From positions 1 to 14,772 of the forward strand of contig JAGRKY010000198.1 in NCBI GenBank assembly GCA_020442095.1: DNA of 14,772 nt. The letters run 5' to 3'. Within the stretch, counting starts at the first letter, position 1. Every line of letters starts with the position of its first letter. The stretch comes from Bauldia sp. GTDB taxonomy: Bacteria > Pseudomonadota > Alphaproteobacteria > Rhizobiales > Kaistiaceae. Under the pieces are notes generated by a model. That model saw only the letters and a program-made list of their open reading frames with translations. It did not search any database and was not told where the DNA came from. The position numbers and the translations under genes were made by a program. Of this stretch, positions 1 through 6,565 are shown piece after piece.

Positions 1-54
1 CGCCGCGAGTTCATCCAGGACAATGCGCTGAGCGTGGTGAACCTGGACGTTTGA
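1..54 (+). CDS. gyrB: DNA gyrase subunit B, C-terminal end (partial)
   Basis: Only the last 17 codons and the TGA stop are present. They read RREFIQDNALSVVNLDV, which matches the conserved end of bacterial GyrB (E. coli GyrB ends in a very similar RR.FIE.NAL...NIDI). The C-terminal TOPRIM-associated part of GyrB is the ATP-dependent supercoiling subunit's contact region with GyrA. The call rests on this short tail only; the paralogue ParE has a related end, so ParE remains possible. The gene runs rightward into an AT-rich SIR2-like gene on the opposite strand, leaving 24 bases between the stop codons and no obvious terminator of its own. Confidence 0.8.
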   Translation, partial: RREFIQDNALSVVNLDV

Positions 55-78
55 GTACCGGGGCAACGTCGCAAGAAT

Positions 79-1128
79 TTAATGTTCGCCTGCAACGTGC
101 GATCCGAGGACTCGCGAGTATTCGTCGAATAGCCCTGCGCATTTTAGATCATTTCGAATGACCATTTGCGGCATATTTCCTGTTAGGCGCAAAGCGCTTA
201 CAATATCTGTTTCCACCGCCTCGCAGTCCGGGGACGAAATTCCACAAGCAGTCGCGTAGATTCTTTTTGCATGAGCTGGCATGATCGAATCCAGCAAATC
301 CATGTTCATTTTTTGAAAAGAAAAACCCAGAAACACTATAGTTTCTGCCTCTCTGACGTTCTTTCGAATATTATTTAAGGTCTCTTTGTCATCATATTGC
401 TCTCCAAAGGTTCTAATATGCGATGACAAATTAAGCATTTCTGCGCCGGTAACGTCAGATCCAAATTCAATTCCGTTAGGACTATGACGCGAAAGGTCGC
501 CAACGGTTCCGTAAGGATGTATTATCGAACAACCTTGAACAACCTTATCGGCAAGTTCATTTTGAATTCCATAATATTCTCTCAACGCATGCAGGAAAAA
601 TTGCTCGACACATCGATCATAGTTGAATATAATAAATTCTACATTATCAAGCGCATTATTAACATTTTCTCTATTTGTTTTTGCTGCCAGAAGTCTAAAT
701 ATTTTTGTATACCAACTTTCGCTCATTTTGGAAAAAATATTTGCAACTGACCTGATATTTGCTTTCAGCTTACTCGCTTTTTCCGATTCGAGGATAGTTT
801 CAACGATAGCGAGCTTGGCACAAAGTTCAATATACTCATTGCCTTTGTGCGCCTCGATATAGCTATCTATCGAAGGAGCAAGAGACATCGACGCGGCGAT
901 TGAGCGCCCCGCAGCAAAATAATCGTTGATATTTCTATCTTTTCTTTCCTTACTATAAATGCGCAACGCATCTACAATTTTTTCACTTCCACTAACTTGC
1001 GTACGTCCGTCTTTAAAAGAGATGTTTGTTTTATTTCCGATCCGTAATTTCAATTCTTCGCCTGTTGGGAGGTCGGCCTCCTGGCTTGCTCCCGCCCCGA
1101 CAACAAAAAGCGTCTTGGATTGAAGCAT
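79..1128 (-). CDS. Stand-alone SIR2-like domain protein (putative NAD-cleaving defence protein)
   Basis: 349 residues. The N-terminus has a Rossmann nucleotide-binding loop, LFVVGAGASQ, with GAGAS at 11-15. It is followed by PTGEEL (21-26), PSIDSYIE (85-92), FNYD (168-171), HPYG (204-207) and IVFLGFSF (264-271). This is the order seen in the bacterial SIR2-like (SIR2_2) family. N169, D171 and H204 are the best candidates for the catalytic Asn and His. Proteins of this family in systems such as Thoeris and DSR hydrolyse NAD+ during phage infection; that role here is inference. No membrane segment or second effector domain is visible. The ATG at 1128 has GAGGA just upstream (1133-1137). Base composition is unlike the neighbours: a 60-base sample at 601-660 is 30% G+C, against 75% at 2041-2100, and AT-rich codons are common, suggesting horizontal transfer. 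No partner gene adjoins it; the next gene upstream on the same strand is a cupin. Confidence 0.82.
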   Translation of the reverse strand: MLQSKTLFVVGAGASQEADLPTGEELKLRIGNKTNISFKDGRTQVSGSEKIVDALRIYSKERKDRNINDYFAAGRSIAASMSLAPSIDSYIEAHKGNEYIELCAKLAIVETILESEKASKLKANIRSVANIFSKMSESWYTKIFRLLAAKTNRENVNNALDNVEFIIFNYDRCVEQFFLHALREYYGIQNELADKVVQGCSIIHPYGTVGDLSRHSPNGIEFGSDVTGAEMLNLSSHIRTFGEQYDDKETLNNIRKNVREAETIVFLGFSFQKMNMDLLDSIMPAHAKRIYATACGISSPDCEAVETDIVSALRLTGNMPQMVIRNDLKCAGLFDEYSRVLGSHVAGEH

Positions 1129-1209
1129 TGCGTCCTCACGACTCGGCCTTGAGATCGCTTGACTTTATCGTCTTTGTGCTGCGTGAAGATGTAATAGTAA
1201 TGTCAGTAC

Positions 1210-1223
1210 ACAGAATATTCTGT
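1210..1223. promoter_or_regulatory. Perfect 14-bp palindrome, candidate operator of the SIR2-like gene
   Basis: ACAGAATATTCTGT is a perfect palindrome 81 to 95 bases upstream of the SIR2-like start codon. Reading leftward, ten bases after it comes TACTAT, a possible -10 hexamer, which would place the palindrome over the -35 region, a usual position for a repressor. The regulator is unknown. The promoter reading is inference; the palindrome itself is seen directly. Confidence 0.4.
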
Positions 1224-1249
1224 CGCCAAACGAAGAGATATTTAGCTCT

Positions 1250-1702
1250 CTAAAAGGACCGCCCATCCTTCCGCACGAAGCGCCCGTCGGCGTTGGCGCT
1301 CATCAGGTCGATGTCGGAGCAGGTGGTGAGATCGTCCGGGTTGCGCGAGCCGACCTCCAGGTAAACGGCCGTCGCGCCGGACCGGTTGATCATGTGGTGG
1401 CCGTTGCCGGTCGCCTTCGGGAAGGTCGCGCAATCGCCGGCCTTCAGGATCGTCTCGCCGTCGTCCTCGACCAGCGTCAGCTCGCCTTCGAGCACGAAGA
1501 CCAGCTCGTCCTCGTGGCTGTGCCAGTGGCGCTGGCTCGACCAGCCGCCGGGCGGCAGGGTCATCAGGTTGACGCCGAAATCGGTGAGCCCGCCCGCGTC
1601 GCCGAGGCGCTTGCGGATGCGATCGGCACAGGGCGCATCGAACGGCGGCGGATAGCCCGAGCCCTTCCGCGCGGGCACGGCGGCGATATCGATCTTCGGC
1701 AT
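1250..1702 (-). CDS. Small single-domain cupin protein
   Basis: 150 residues starting at ATG 1702, with AAGGAG about seven bases upstream, which decides this start over longer in-frame extensions. The two cupin motifs are complete. Motif 1 has H59-W-H61, E66 and G73 (HxHx4Ex6G); motif 2 has G89, P95, H102 and N106. H59, H61, E66 and H102 would bind one metal ion. It most resembles uncharacterised cytosolic cupins of the COG3837 type, often annotated just as cupin-domain protein, sometimes linked to sugar or small-molecule metabolism. The substrate cannot be read from the sequence. It has the GC-rich composition of the host chromosome. It lies 121 bases upstream of the AT-rich SIR2-like gene on the same strand, so read-through into that gene is possible. 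A weak AGAGA/TCTCT hairpin spans the stop codon. Confidence 0.85.
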   Translation of the reverse strand: MPKIDIAAVPARKGSGYPPPFDAPCADRIRKRLGDAGGLTDFGVNLMTLPPGGWSSQRHWHSHEDELVFVLEGELTLVEDDGETILKAGDCATFPKATGNGHHMINRSGATAVYLEVGSRNPDDLTTCSDIDLMSANADGRFVRKDGRSF

Positions 1703-1800
1703 GGCGGGGCTCCTTCGTTCCGGCCAGCAGTCTAATCCGGAGTCCGCAAGACCGGAGAGCGTTTCCTCTCCCACCCGCGTCCCACCCGCGTCACCGTCAT

Positions 1801-1824
1801 CCTCGGGCTTGACCCGAGGATCGG
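1801..1824 (+). repeat. Palindromic intergenic repeat, copy 1
   Basis: The core CCTCGGG-CTTGA-CCCGAGG folds into a 7-bp stem with a 5-base loop and continues as ATCGG. Reading through the leftward strand gives the peptide DPRVKPEDDG, a signature of spurious annotated proteins that arise from a short interspersed repeat of alphaproteobacterial intergenic regions (recalled, not searched). Confidence 0.75.
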
Positions 1825-1904
1825 GGGCCATTTGCGCGACGCCGGTCGCTAGCGCTTTGCCTTCTTGCCGGTGCCCCTCGTGGCTGGGGCTCTGGCAGCC
1901 CCGG

Positions 1905-1928
1905 CCGATCCTCGGGTCAAGCCCGAGG
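1905..1928 (-). repeat. Palindromic intergenic repeat, copy 2 (inverted)
   Basis: All 24 bases are the exact reverse complement of 1801-1824. The two copies therefore form a head-to-head pair separated by 80 bases, and could pair with each other as well as form separate small hairpins. Flanking bases are not conserved between the copies. Confidence 0.75.
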
Positions 1929-2127
1929 GTGTGCGGCCCCGCGCCGGCCAAATCGCGGCCCTACCGGGCATAACAAAAACCTTGTCCCCCTCGCGGACCC
2001 CGCCCGCATACTCCGGCCATCCCCGCTCACCCGAGGGCGTCGTCCGGAGGCGTTCGAGCGATGGAGCGGGGTGCGGTGTCCTGGTCGTCGCCCCGCAGGC
2101 AGCGGCCGGGAGGCGCGGCAACCCACC

Positions 2128-2145
2128 CGCCGGCGAAAGCCGGCG
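2128..2145. repeat. GC-rich hairpin with GAAA tetraloop
   Basis: CGCCGGC-GAAA-GCCGGCG is a perfect 7-bp stem closed by a GAAA (GNRA) tetraloop. It resembles the REP-like hairpins common in alphaproteobacterial intergenic DNA. No T-run follows on either strand, so it is not a typical intrinsic terminator. Confidence 0.5.
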
Positions 2146-2313
2146 CCGCACGCCGGCAAACGGCGCGGCAACGGGTGCGTGAGCGTGGCTTTCCGCCGGA
2201 TCCCGCCCCGAAAGACCCGGCGCGGATGTTTAGCGGATGCAGTCCCGGTGCGTTTCCGGGATCAAGGAAGGGCCTCGAAGGACGGCGAACCGGCAACGGC
2301 GCCGCCTGCTCAC

Positions 2314-2356
2314 GAAGGTCGGGGTCACCGGCCTTCGCACGGGGGTTGCCCCCGTG
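2314..2356. repeat. Tandem pair of hairpins
   Basis: Two hairpins stand one base apart. The first (2314-2336) pairs GAAGGTCGG with CCGGCCTTC, nine pairs with one G-T wobble and a 5-base loop. The second (2338-2356) pairs CACGGGGG with CCCCCGTG, eight perfect pairs around TTG. Function unknown; possibly a structured-RNA or mobile-repeat remnant. Confidence 0.45.
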
Positions 2357-2631
2357 TGCCCCCGGCGTGGACCGGACACGCCCGAAACCACCGCGGCGGG
2401 CGCAGGACGAGCGCCCACTCCGCCCCCGGCGCCTTTTGCCGGAGGCACCGCAGGCGTTCTTTCGGCGCCCGCCATCCCCTCGGACATCCGGGGGCGTGAG
2501 AGAGGAGATGTGGCGCAACCCGCCCCGGTGACCCGGCGCGGCAACGATTGCGCGCGCCTTTGACCTCCCGCAACGCGCGCGCCATCCGGGCCGCGCTACT
2601 GAACCTCACACGGCTTCGGAAAGGACATGCC

Positions 2632-3375
2632 ATGGCAGGACGGCTGATCCTCATCACCGGCGCATCGAGCGGTATCGGGCGGGCGACAGCGGAACGTCTC
2701 GGCGCGCAGGGCGATACGCTGCTTCTGCTTGCCCGCAACGAGGCGCGGCTGGCCGAGGTCGCTACGGCGATCGCGGCCAAGGGCGGCAGGGCGACGGTCT
2801 TTCCGGTCGACCTGTCGGATCCGGCCGCCGTCGACGAGGTCACCGAACGAATCCGGACGGTGCACGGCACACCGGACATCGTCGTCAACAATGCCGGTGC
2901 GGGTCGCTGGCTCCCCGTCGTCGAAACCGCCATCGCCGAGGCGCGGGCGATGATGGAACTGCCCTATCTCGCCGCCTTCCAGGTCACCCGCGCCTTCCTG
3001 CCGGACATGACCGCCCGCGGCAGCGGCCTCGTCGCCTTCGTCACCTCGCCGGCCTCCTGGATCGTCTGGCCGAACGCGGCCGCCTATGTCGCGGCGCGCC
3101 ACGCCCTCAAGGGCTTCGCCGAGGCGCTTCGCAGCGAAGTGCGCGGCACCGGCGTCGGCGTGTCGCTGATCACCCTCGGCACCGTGTCGAGCAGCTACTG
3201 GGACCACAATCCCGGCAGTCGCGACCACCTGCCGAAAACGCCGGAATGGCTCCTGCCCGAACTCTCCCCGGACGAGGCGGCGGCGACCATCGTCGCAGCG
3301 CTCGATCAACGCAGGGCGCATGCCGTCCGGCCGTGGTTCCTGCGCGTTCTCTTCGCCTTCGGCCTCAACGCCTGA
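2632..3375 (+). CDS. Short-chain dehydrogenase/reductase (SDR) family protein with altered active site
   Basis: 247 residues from ATG 2632, which has AAGGA at 2621-2625; an in-frame start at 2548 has no such support. The Rossmann cofactor motif TGASSGIG is at 9-16, D60 follows a beta strand, and NNAG is at 86-89. The catalytic Ser (S139) and Tyr (Y152) are in place, 13 residues apart as usual. The expected Lys of YxxxK is Arg (R156, codon CGC), and the helix residue that is normally the tetrad Asn appears to be Pro (P111 in MELPYLAAF). The protein may therefore be a slow oxidoreductase, one tuned to an unusual substrate, or non-catalytic. NADP preference is plausible from R35 after the second strand but unproven. 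It is followed after 64 bases by the gluconate kinase gene on the same strand, so the two may share a transcript. Confidence 0.88.
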   Translation: MAGRLILITGASSGIGRATAERLGAQGDTLLLLARNEARLAEVATAIAAKGGRATVFPVDLSDPAAVDEVTERIRTVHGTPDIVVNNAGAGRWLPVVETAIAEARAMMELPYLAAFQVTRAFLPDMTARGSGLVAFVTSPASWIVWPNAAAYVAARHALKGFAEALRSEVRGTGVGVSLITLGTVSSSYWDHNPGSRDHLPKTPEWLLPELSPDEAAATIVAALDQRRAHAVRPWFLRVLFAFGLNA

Positions 3376-3439
3376 CCCGTTGCCAAGCGAGGGCCGGCCC
3401 GCGATCATGCCGGGAAAATCGGAATCGGGGGAGGTTGGC

Positions 3440-3997
3440 ATGACGGAAGATGCGGCGGACGGGAACAAGCCGACCGCCATTGTCGTCATGGGGGTCGCCG
3501 GCAGCGGCAAGACGGTGATCGGCGAGGCGCTCGCCGAGCGGCTCGGCCTGCCGATGCTGGAAGGCGATTCCTTCCATCCGGAAGCCAATGTCCGCAAGAT
3601 GTCGTCGGGCGTCCCGCTGACCGACGATGACCGCTGGCCGTGGCTCGACGCCATCGGCAAGGCGATCGGCGAGACGCCGGGCGGTGTCATCGCCGCCTGC
3701 TCGGCGCTGAAGCGCGCCTATCGCGACCGGCTGACCGCAGCCGCCGGGCGGCCGCTGCTCTTCCTCTTTCTCGACGGCAGCCGGGAGGTCCTCGCCAGCC
3801 GCATCGGTAACCGCAAGGGCCATTTCATGCCGCCCGGCCTGCTCGACAGCCAGCTCGCCACCCTCGAGCCGCCGGGACCGGACGAACTGACCATCCGCGT
3901 CGACGTCGCGCCGCCGGTCGCGGAGGTCGTCGCGGAGGCACTCACCGCCCTTGGCTCCGCCTCGGGCCTGACGATACCGGATACGCGCGCCGGTTGA
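3440..3997 (+). CDS. gntK: Gluconokinase (gluconate kinase)
   Basis: 185 residues. It phosphorylates D-gluconate to 6-phosphogluconate with ATP, feeding the Entner-Doudoroff and pentose phosphate pathways in the cytoplasm. The P-loop GVAGSGKT is at 18-25. The family block EGDSFHPEANVRKMSSG (41-57), PLTDDDRWPWL (59-69), CSALKRAYRDRL (87-98) and GNRKGHFMPPGLLDSQ (123-138) match GntK-type kinases closely in order and spacing; family members are usually about 165-185 residues. ATG 3440 is chosen because GGGGGAGG sits at 3427-3434; upstream in-frame starts lack this. The N-terminal dozen residues before the first strand are a short extension. No regulator or gluconate transporter is next to it in the window. 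Confidence 0.92.
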   Translation: MTEDAADGNKPTAIVVMGVAGSGKTVIGEALAERLGLPMLEGDSFHPEANVRKMSSGVPLTDDDRWPWLDAIGKAIGETPGGVIAACSALKRAYRDRLTAAAGRPLLFLFLDGSREVLASRIGNRKGHFMPPGLLDSQLATLEPPGPDELTIRVDVAPPVAEVVAEALTALGSASGLTIPDTRAG

Positions 3998-4001
3998 GCC
4001 T

Positions 4002-4045
4002 GCCGCCGGGCCGCTGCCGACCCGCTTCGGGCCGAACCCGGCGGC
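4002..4045. other. Long GC-rich inverted repeat after gntK
   Basis: GCCGCCGGG (4002-4010) pairs with CCCGGCGGC (4037-4045), nine perfect pairs, with a smaller CCCG-CTT-CGGG hairpin inside the loop. It starts just after the gluconokinase stop codon. There is no T-run on either strand, so it could be a transcript-end stabiliser or a Rho-assisted end rather than a classical terminator. Confidence 0.35.
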
Positions 4046-4162
4046 GAGAATGCCGAGAATCCGTCTTCCGATGATGACGCGTTCTTTACCTTTACACGGC
4101 ATGATTGTCCGGTGGTGCGACCCGCGTTGGTCGCCTGAAACGTGCATCCGGAGGGACGGGCA

Positions 4163-5875
4163 ATGCCCTTGCATGACGGCGAACGGCCGATCGGCGTGGT
4201 AACGTCGGTCAACGGCTCGCAGGCGACTGCCCGCCTCGATGCCGCGGCCACCACCGGTCATGGTGCCACCCGGTTGACGATCGGGCGCCTCGTCGCCATG
4301 CAGACCCACCATTCGCGGGTCGTCGGCGTCATCGCCAGGCTCACCGCCCGTTCCGAAGGCGACGGTGCGGACCTTCTCGCCGACATCGACCTGCTCGGCG
4401 AGATCCGCAACCACGGCCAGGCCAACGCCTTCTTCCAGCGCGGCGTCACCGACTACCCGACGATCGGCGATCGTCTCGCCGAGATCGGTCCGGAAGAGCT
4501 GAAGCTGATCCACCGCATCGCCGGCGGCGAGACGATCGAGGTCGGCCGGCTGCAGCTCGATTCCTCGATCCCGGCCTATGTCAATTTCGACGAGATGCTC
4601 CACAAGCATTTCGCCATTCTCGGCACGACCGGCGTCGGCAAGTCGACCAGCGTGTCGCTGATCCTCAACGAGATCCTCAAGAAGAACACCAACCTCCGGA
4701 TCCTGCTGATCGACCCGCATAACGAATATGCCGGCTGCTTCGGCGAGCAGGCCAAGGTCGTCAGCCCCAAGAATCTGCGCCTGCCCTACTGGCTGTTCAA
4801 TTTTGAGGAGATCGTCGACGTCTTCTTCCGCGGCCGTCCCGGCGTCGAGGAGGAGACCGAGATCCTCGGCGAGCTGATCCCGACCGCCAAGGCGCAATAC
4901 GCCTCGAACCGCAGCGACCGCACCCTCGTCCGCCGGGTGGCAAGCGGGCATACCGCCGATACGCCGATCCCCTATCGCATCTCCGATCTCGTCTCCCTGA
5001 TCAAGGACCGGATGGGAAAGCTCGAGAACCGGTCGTCCTGGACGAAATACCAGCGGCTGGTCAGCCGCATCGAGAGCCTCGGCCACGACAGCCGCTATGC
5101 CTTCATGTTCGACAACCTGTTCGTCGACGACATCATGGCCGGGGTGATCGCCGAGCTCTTCCGGCTGCCACCGAAGGGCCAGCCGATCACCGTGATGCAG
5201 CTCGCCGGCTTCCCGTCCGAGGTGGTCGATTCGGTGGTCTCGGTGCTGTGCCGGATGGCCTTCGACTTCGGCACCTGGAGCGACGGCGCCGCACCGATCC
5301 TCGTCGCCTGCGAGGAAGCGCATCGCTACGTGCCGGCGGACCGGCGTCTCGGCTTCGGGCCGACCCGCAAGGCGCTGTCGCGGATCGCCAAGGAGGGTCG
5401 CAAATACGGGGTCTATCTCGCCGCCGTGACGCAGCGGCCGGCCGAGCTCGACCCGACCATCCTGTCACAATGCAGCACGGTCTTCGCCATGCGCCTGTCG
5501 AACGATCGCGACCAGGCGATCGTCCAGTCGGCGATTCCGGATGCCGGGTCGAGCCTGCTCAACTTCCTGCCGTCGCTCGGCACCGCCGAGGCGATCGCGT
5601 TCGGCGAGGGCGTCGCGCTGCCGACCCGTTTCCACTTCTCGGAAGTGCCGCGCGACCGCGTCCCGCAATCCCACGCCGGCAAGAGCAATCGCGACCTCCA
5701 GTCGGTCGGTGAAGTCGACGGCGATTTCATCAGCGCCGTCGTCGACCGCTGGCGCGAGGCGACGACATCGACGCCACGGCCGCGGCTTGCCGTCGTCGAC
5801 AGCGATGGCGACGTGGGGCGGTCCGACTGGCTCGGTTCCTCCCATTACGCGCCCGATCCGGCTGACTTCTGCTGA
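4163..5875 (+). CDS. HerA/FtsK-superfamily ATPase (DUF87 type)
   Basis: 570 residues from ATG 4163, which has GGAGG at 4150-4154; a GTG seven codons upstream is less well placed. The N-terminal ~120 residues have a beta-rich pattern like the HAS-barrel of HerA proteins. The RecA-like core has Walker A GTTGVGKS at 154-161, LLIDPHNEY at 181-189, Walker B with catalytic acid in PILVACEEAHRYVP (378-391), and the sensor/arginine block KEGRKYG...VTQRP (410-426) followed by ILSQCSTVFAMRL. HerA proteins form hexameric rings that translocate DNA, usually with the nuclease NurA. No nuclease gene adjoins this one. Composition is that of the host chromosome, so it looks like a resident gene rather than a defence island gene. 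Its end is 22 bases from the end of the convergent ThuA-like gene. The substrate is not known. Confidence 0.85.
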   Translation: MPLHDGERPIGVVTSVNGSQATARLDAAATTGHGATRLTIGRLVAMQTHHSRVVGVIARLTARSEGDGADLLADIDLLGEIRNHGQANAFFQRGVTDYPTIGDRLAEIGPEELKLIHRIAGGETIEVGRLQLDSSIPAYVNFDEMLHKHFAILGTTGVGKSTSVSLILNEILKKNTNLRILLIDPHNEYAGCFGEQAKVVSPKNLRLPYWLFNFEEIVDVFFRGRPGVEEETEILGELIPTAKAQYASNRSDRTLVRRVASGHTADTPIPYRISDLVSLIKDRMGKLENRSSWTKYQRLVSRIESLGHDSRYAFMFDNLFVDDIMAGVIAELFRLPPKGQPITVMQLAGFPSEVVDSVVSVLCRMAFDFGTWSDGAAPILVACEEAHRYVPADRRLGFGPTRKALSRIAKEGRKYGVYLAAVTQRPAELDPTILSQCSTVFAMRLSNDRDQAIVQSAIPDAGSSLLNFLPSLGTAEAIAFGEGVALPTRFHFSEVPRDRVPQSHAGKSNRDLQSVGEVDGDFISAVVDRWREATTSTPRPRLAVVDSDGDVGRSDWLGSSHYAPDPADFC

Positions 5876-5897
5876 CTGCGGATCGCCCGCAAATCCG

Positions 5898-6539
5898 CTA
5901 TCGCGCCGCCCAGAGAAGGCCGCGCCTGAGGATGGTGCGCATTTGCGGGACCTCGAATTCGCTCGCGACATGGCCAAGCGAGGAATAGAAGACGCGGCCC
6001 TCGCCATGGTGACGCTTCCATACCACCGGCATGACGACACCGTCGATCCACGGCGCGTGATCGCCTGAAAAGGTGGTGGTCGCCAGCACCTCGTTCGACG
6101 GGTCGACGTGCATGTAATACTGCTCCGACCGGTAGTCGAAATCGTCTATCCCCGCCATGATCGGGTCGTCGCGGCGGGTGATGTTGACCCGGTAGTCGAT
6201 GATGTTGCCCGGATGGGCGACCCACTGGCCACCGCACATGAACTGGTATTCGACCGCCTCGCGGAAGGCGTCGCACATGCCGCCATGGTAGCCGCCGAGA
6301 CCGACACCGCCGGCGACCGCCCGGGTGAGGTTCTCGACCTCCTCCCTGGCGATCTGCGACATCGTGTAGATCGGCACGATCAGGCTGAGATCGGCGATCG
6401 CCGGGTCGGCAAAGGCGGCGGTGGTGTTCTCGACCCGCACCGTGAACCCTTCTTCCCGCAGCATGCCGGCGACGACGGCCGCGCCCTCTTCCGGCTCGTG
6501 ACCGCTCCAGCCGCCCCAGACGATCAACGCTTCCCGCAT
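5898..6539 (-). CDS. ThuA-domain protein (trehalose/sugar utilisation family)
   Basis: 213 residues from ATG 6539, with a GGGAGGGAG Shine-Dalgarno stretch upstream. The protein matches the ThuA family, which has a class I glutamine amidotransferase-like fold: ALIVWGGWSGHEP at 4-16, GGYHGG (82-87) where the amidotransferase nucleophile elbow would be, SEQYYMHVD (138-146), and GRVFYSSLGH (181-190). The whole family length is present. ThuA of Sinorhizobium meliloti works with ThuB in catabolism of trehalose and related disaccharides via 3-keto derivatives; relevance here is inferred. It is the second gene of a two-gene operon, 26 bases after the dehydrogenase gene. The actual sugar is unknown and no sugar transporter is in the window, so the symbol thuA is not assigned. 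Confidence 0.87.
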   Translation of the reverse strand: MREALIVWGGWSGHEPEEGAAVVAGMLREEGFTVRVENTTAAFADPAIADLSLIVPIYTMSQIAREEVENLTRAVAGGVGLGGYHGGMCDAFREAVEYQFMCGGQWVAHPGNIIDYRVNITRRDDPIMAGIDDFDYRSEQYYMHVDPSNEVLATTTFSGDHAPWIDGVVMPVVWKRHHGEGRVFYSSLGHVASEFEVPQMRTILRRGLLWAAR

Positions 6540-6565
6540 GCCCGTTCTCCCTCCCGGCCCCTGCC

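Larger units (their letters stand above)
1703..2631. other. Gene-free, hairpin-rich GC-rich intergenic block
   Basis: No reading frame here has both a credible start and a recognisable protein. The open frames on both strands are arginine-, proline- and alanine-rich, as expected from GC-rich non-coding DNA. The block contains the inverted pair of palindromic repeats at 1801-1824 and 1905-1928 and a run of perfect or near-perfect hairpins (2128-2145, 2243-2261, 2314-2336, 2338-2356). It must also hold the promoters of the cupin gene (leftward) and the SDR gene (rightward), but no convincing -35/-10 pair could be picked out. Confidence 0.6.

Noticed and set aside
1849..2563. Several overlapping 100-160 codon frames on both strands
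   Set aside because: They share the same DNA in many frames, are low-complexity Arg/Pro/Ala sequences, lack Shine-Dalgarno sites and include translated repeat signatures.
3365..5323. A 652-codon open frame on the minus strand
   Set aside because: It runs antisense through the gluconokinase and HerA-type ATPase genes, has a composition typical of the mirror of GC-rich codons, and shows no recognisable domain.
79..5875. A SIR2-HerA two-gene defence system, since a SIR2-like gene and a HerA-type ATPase are both present
   Set aside because: In that system the genes are adjacent in one operon. Here they are 3 kb apart on opposite strands, separated by a cupin, a repeat block, an SDR and a kinase gene, and their base compositions differ: the SIR2-like gene is foreign-looking while the ATPase is host-like.
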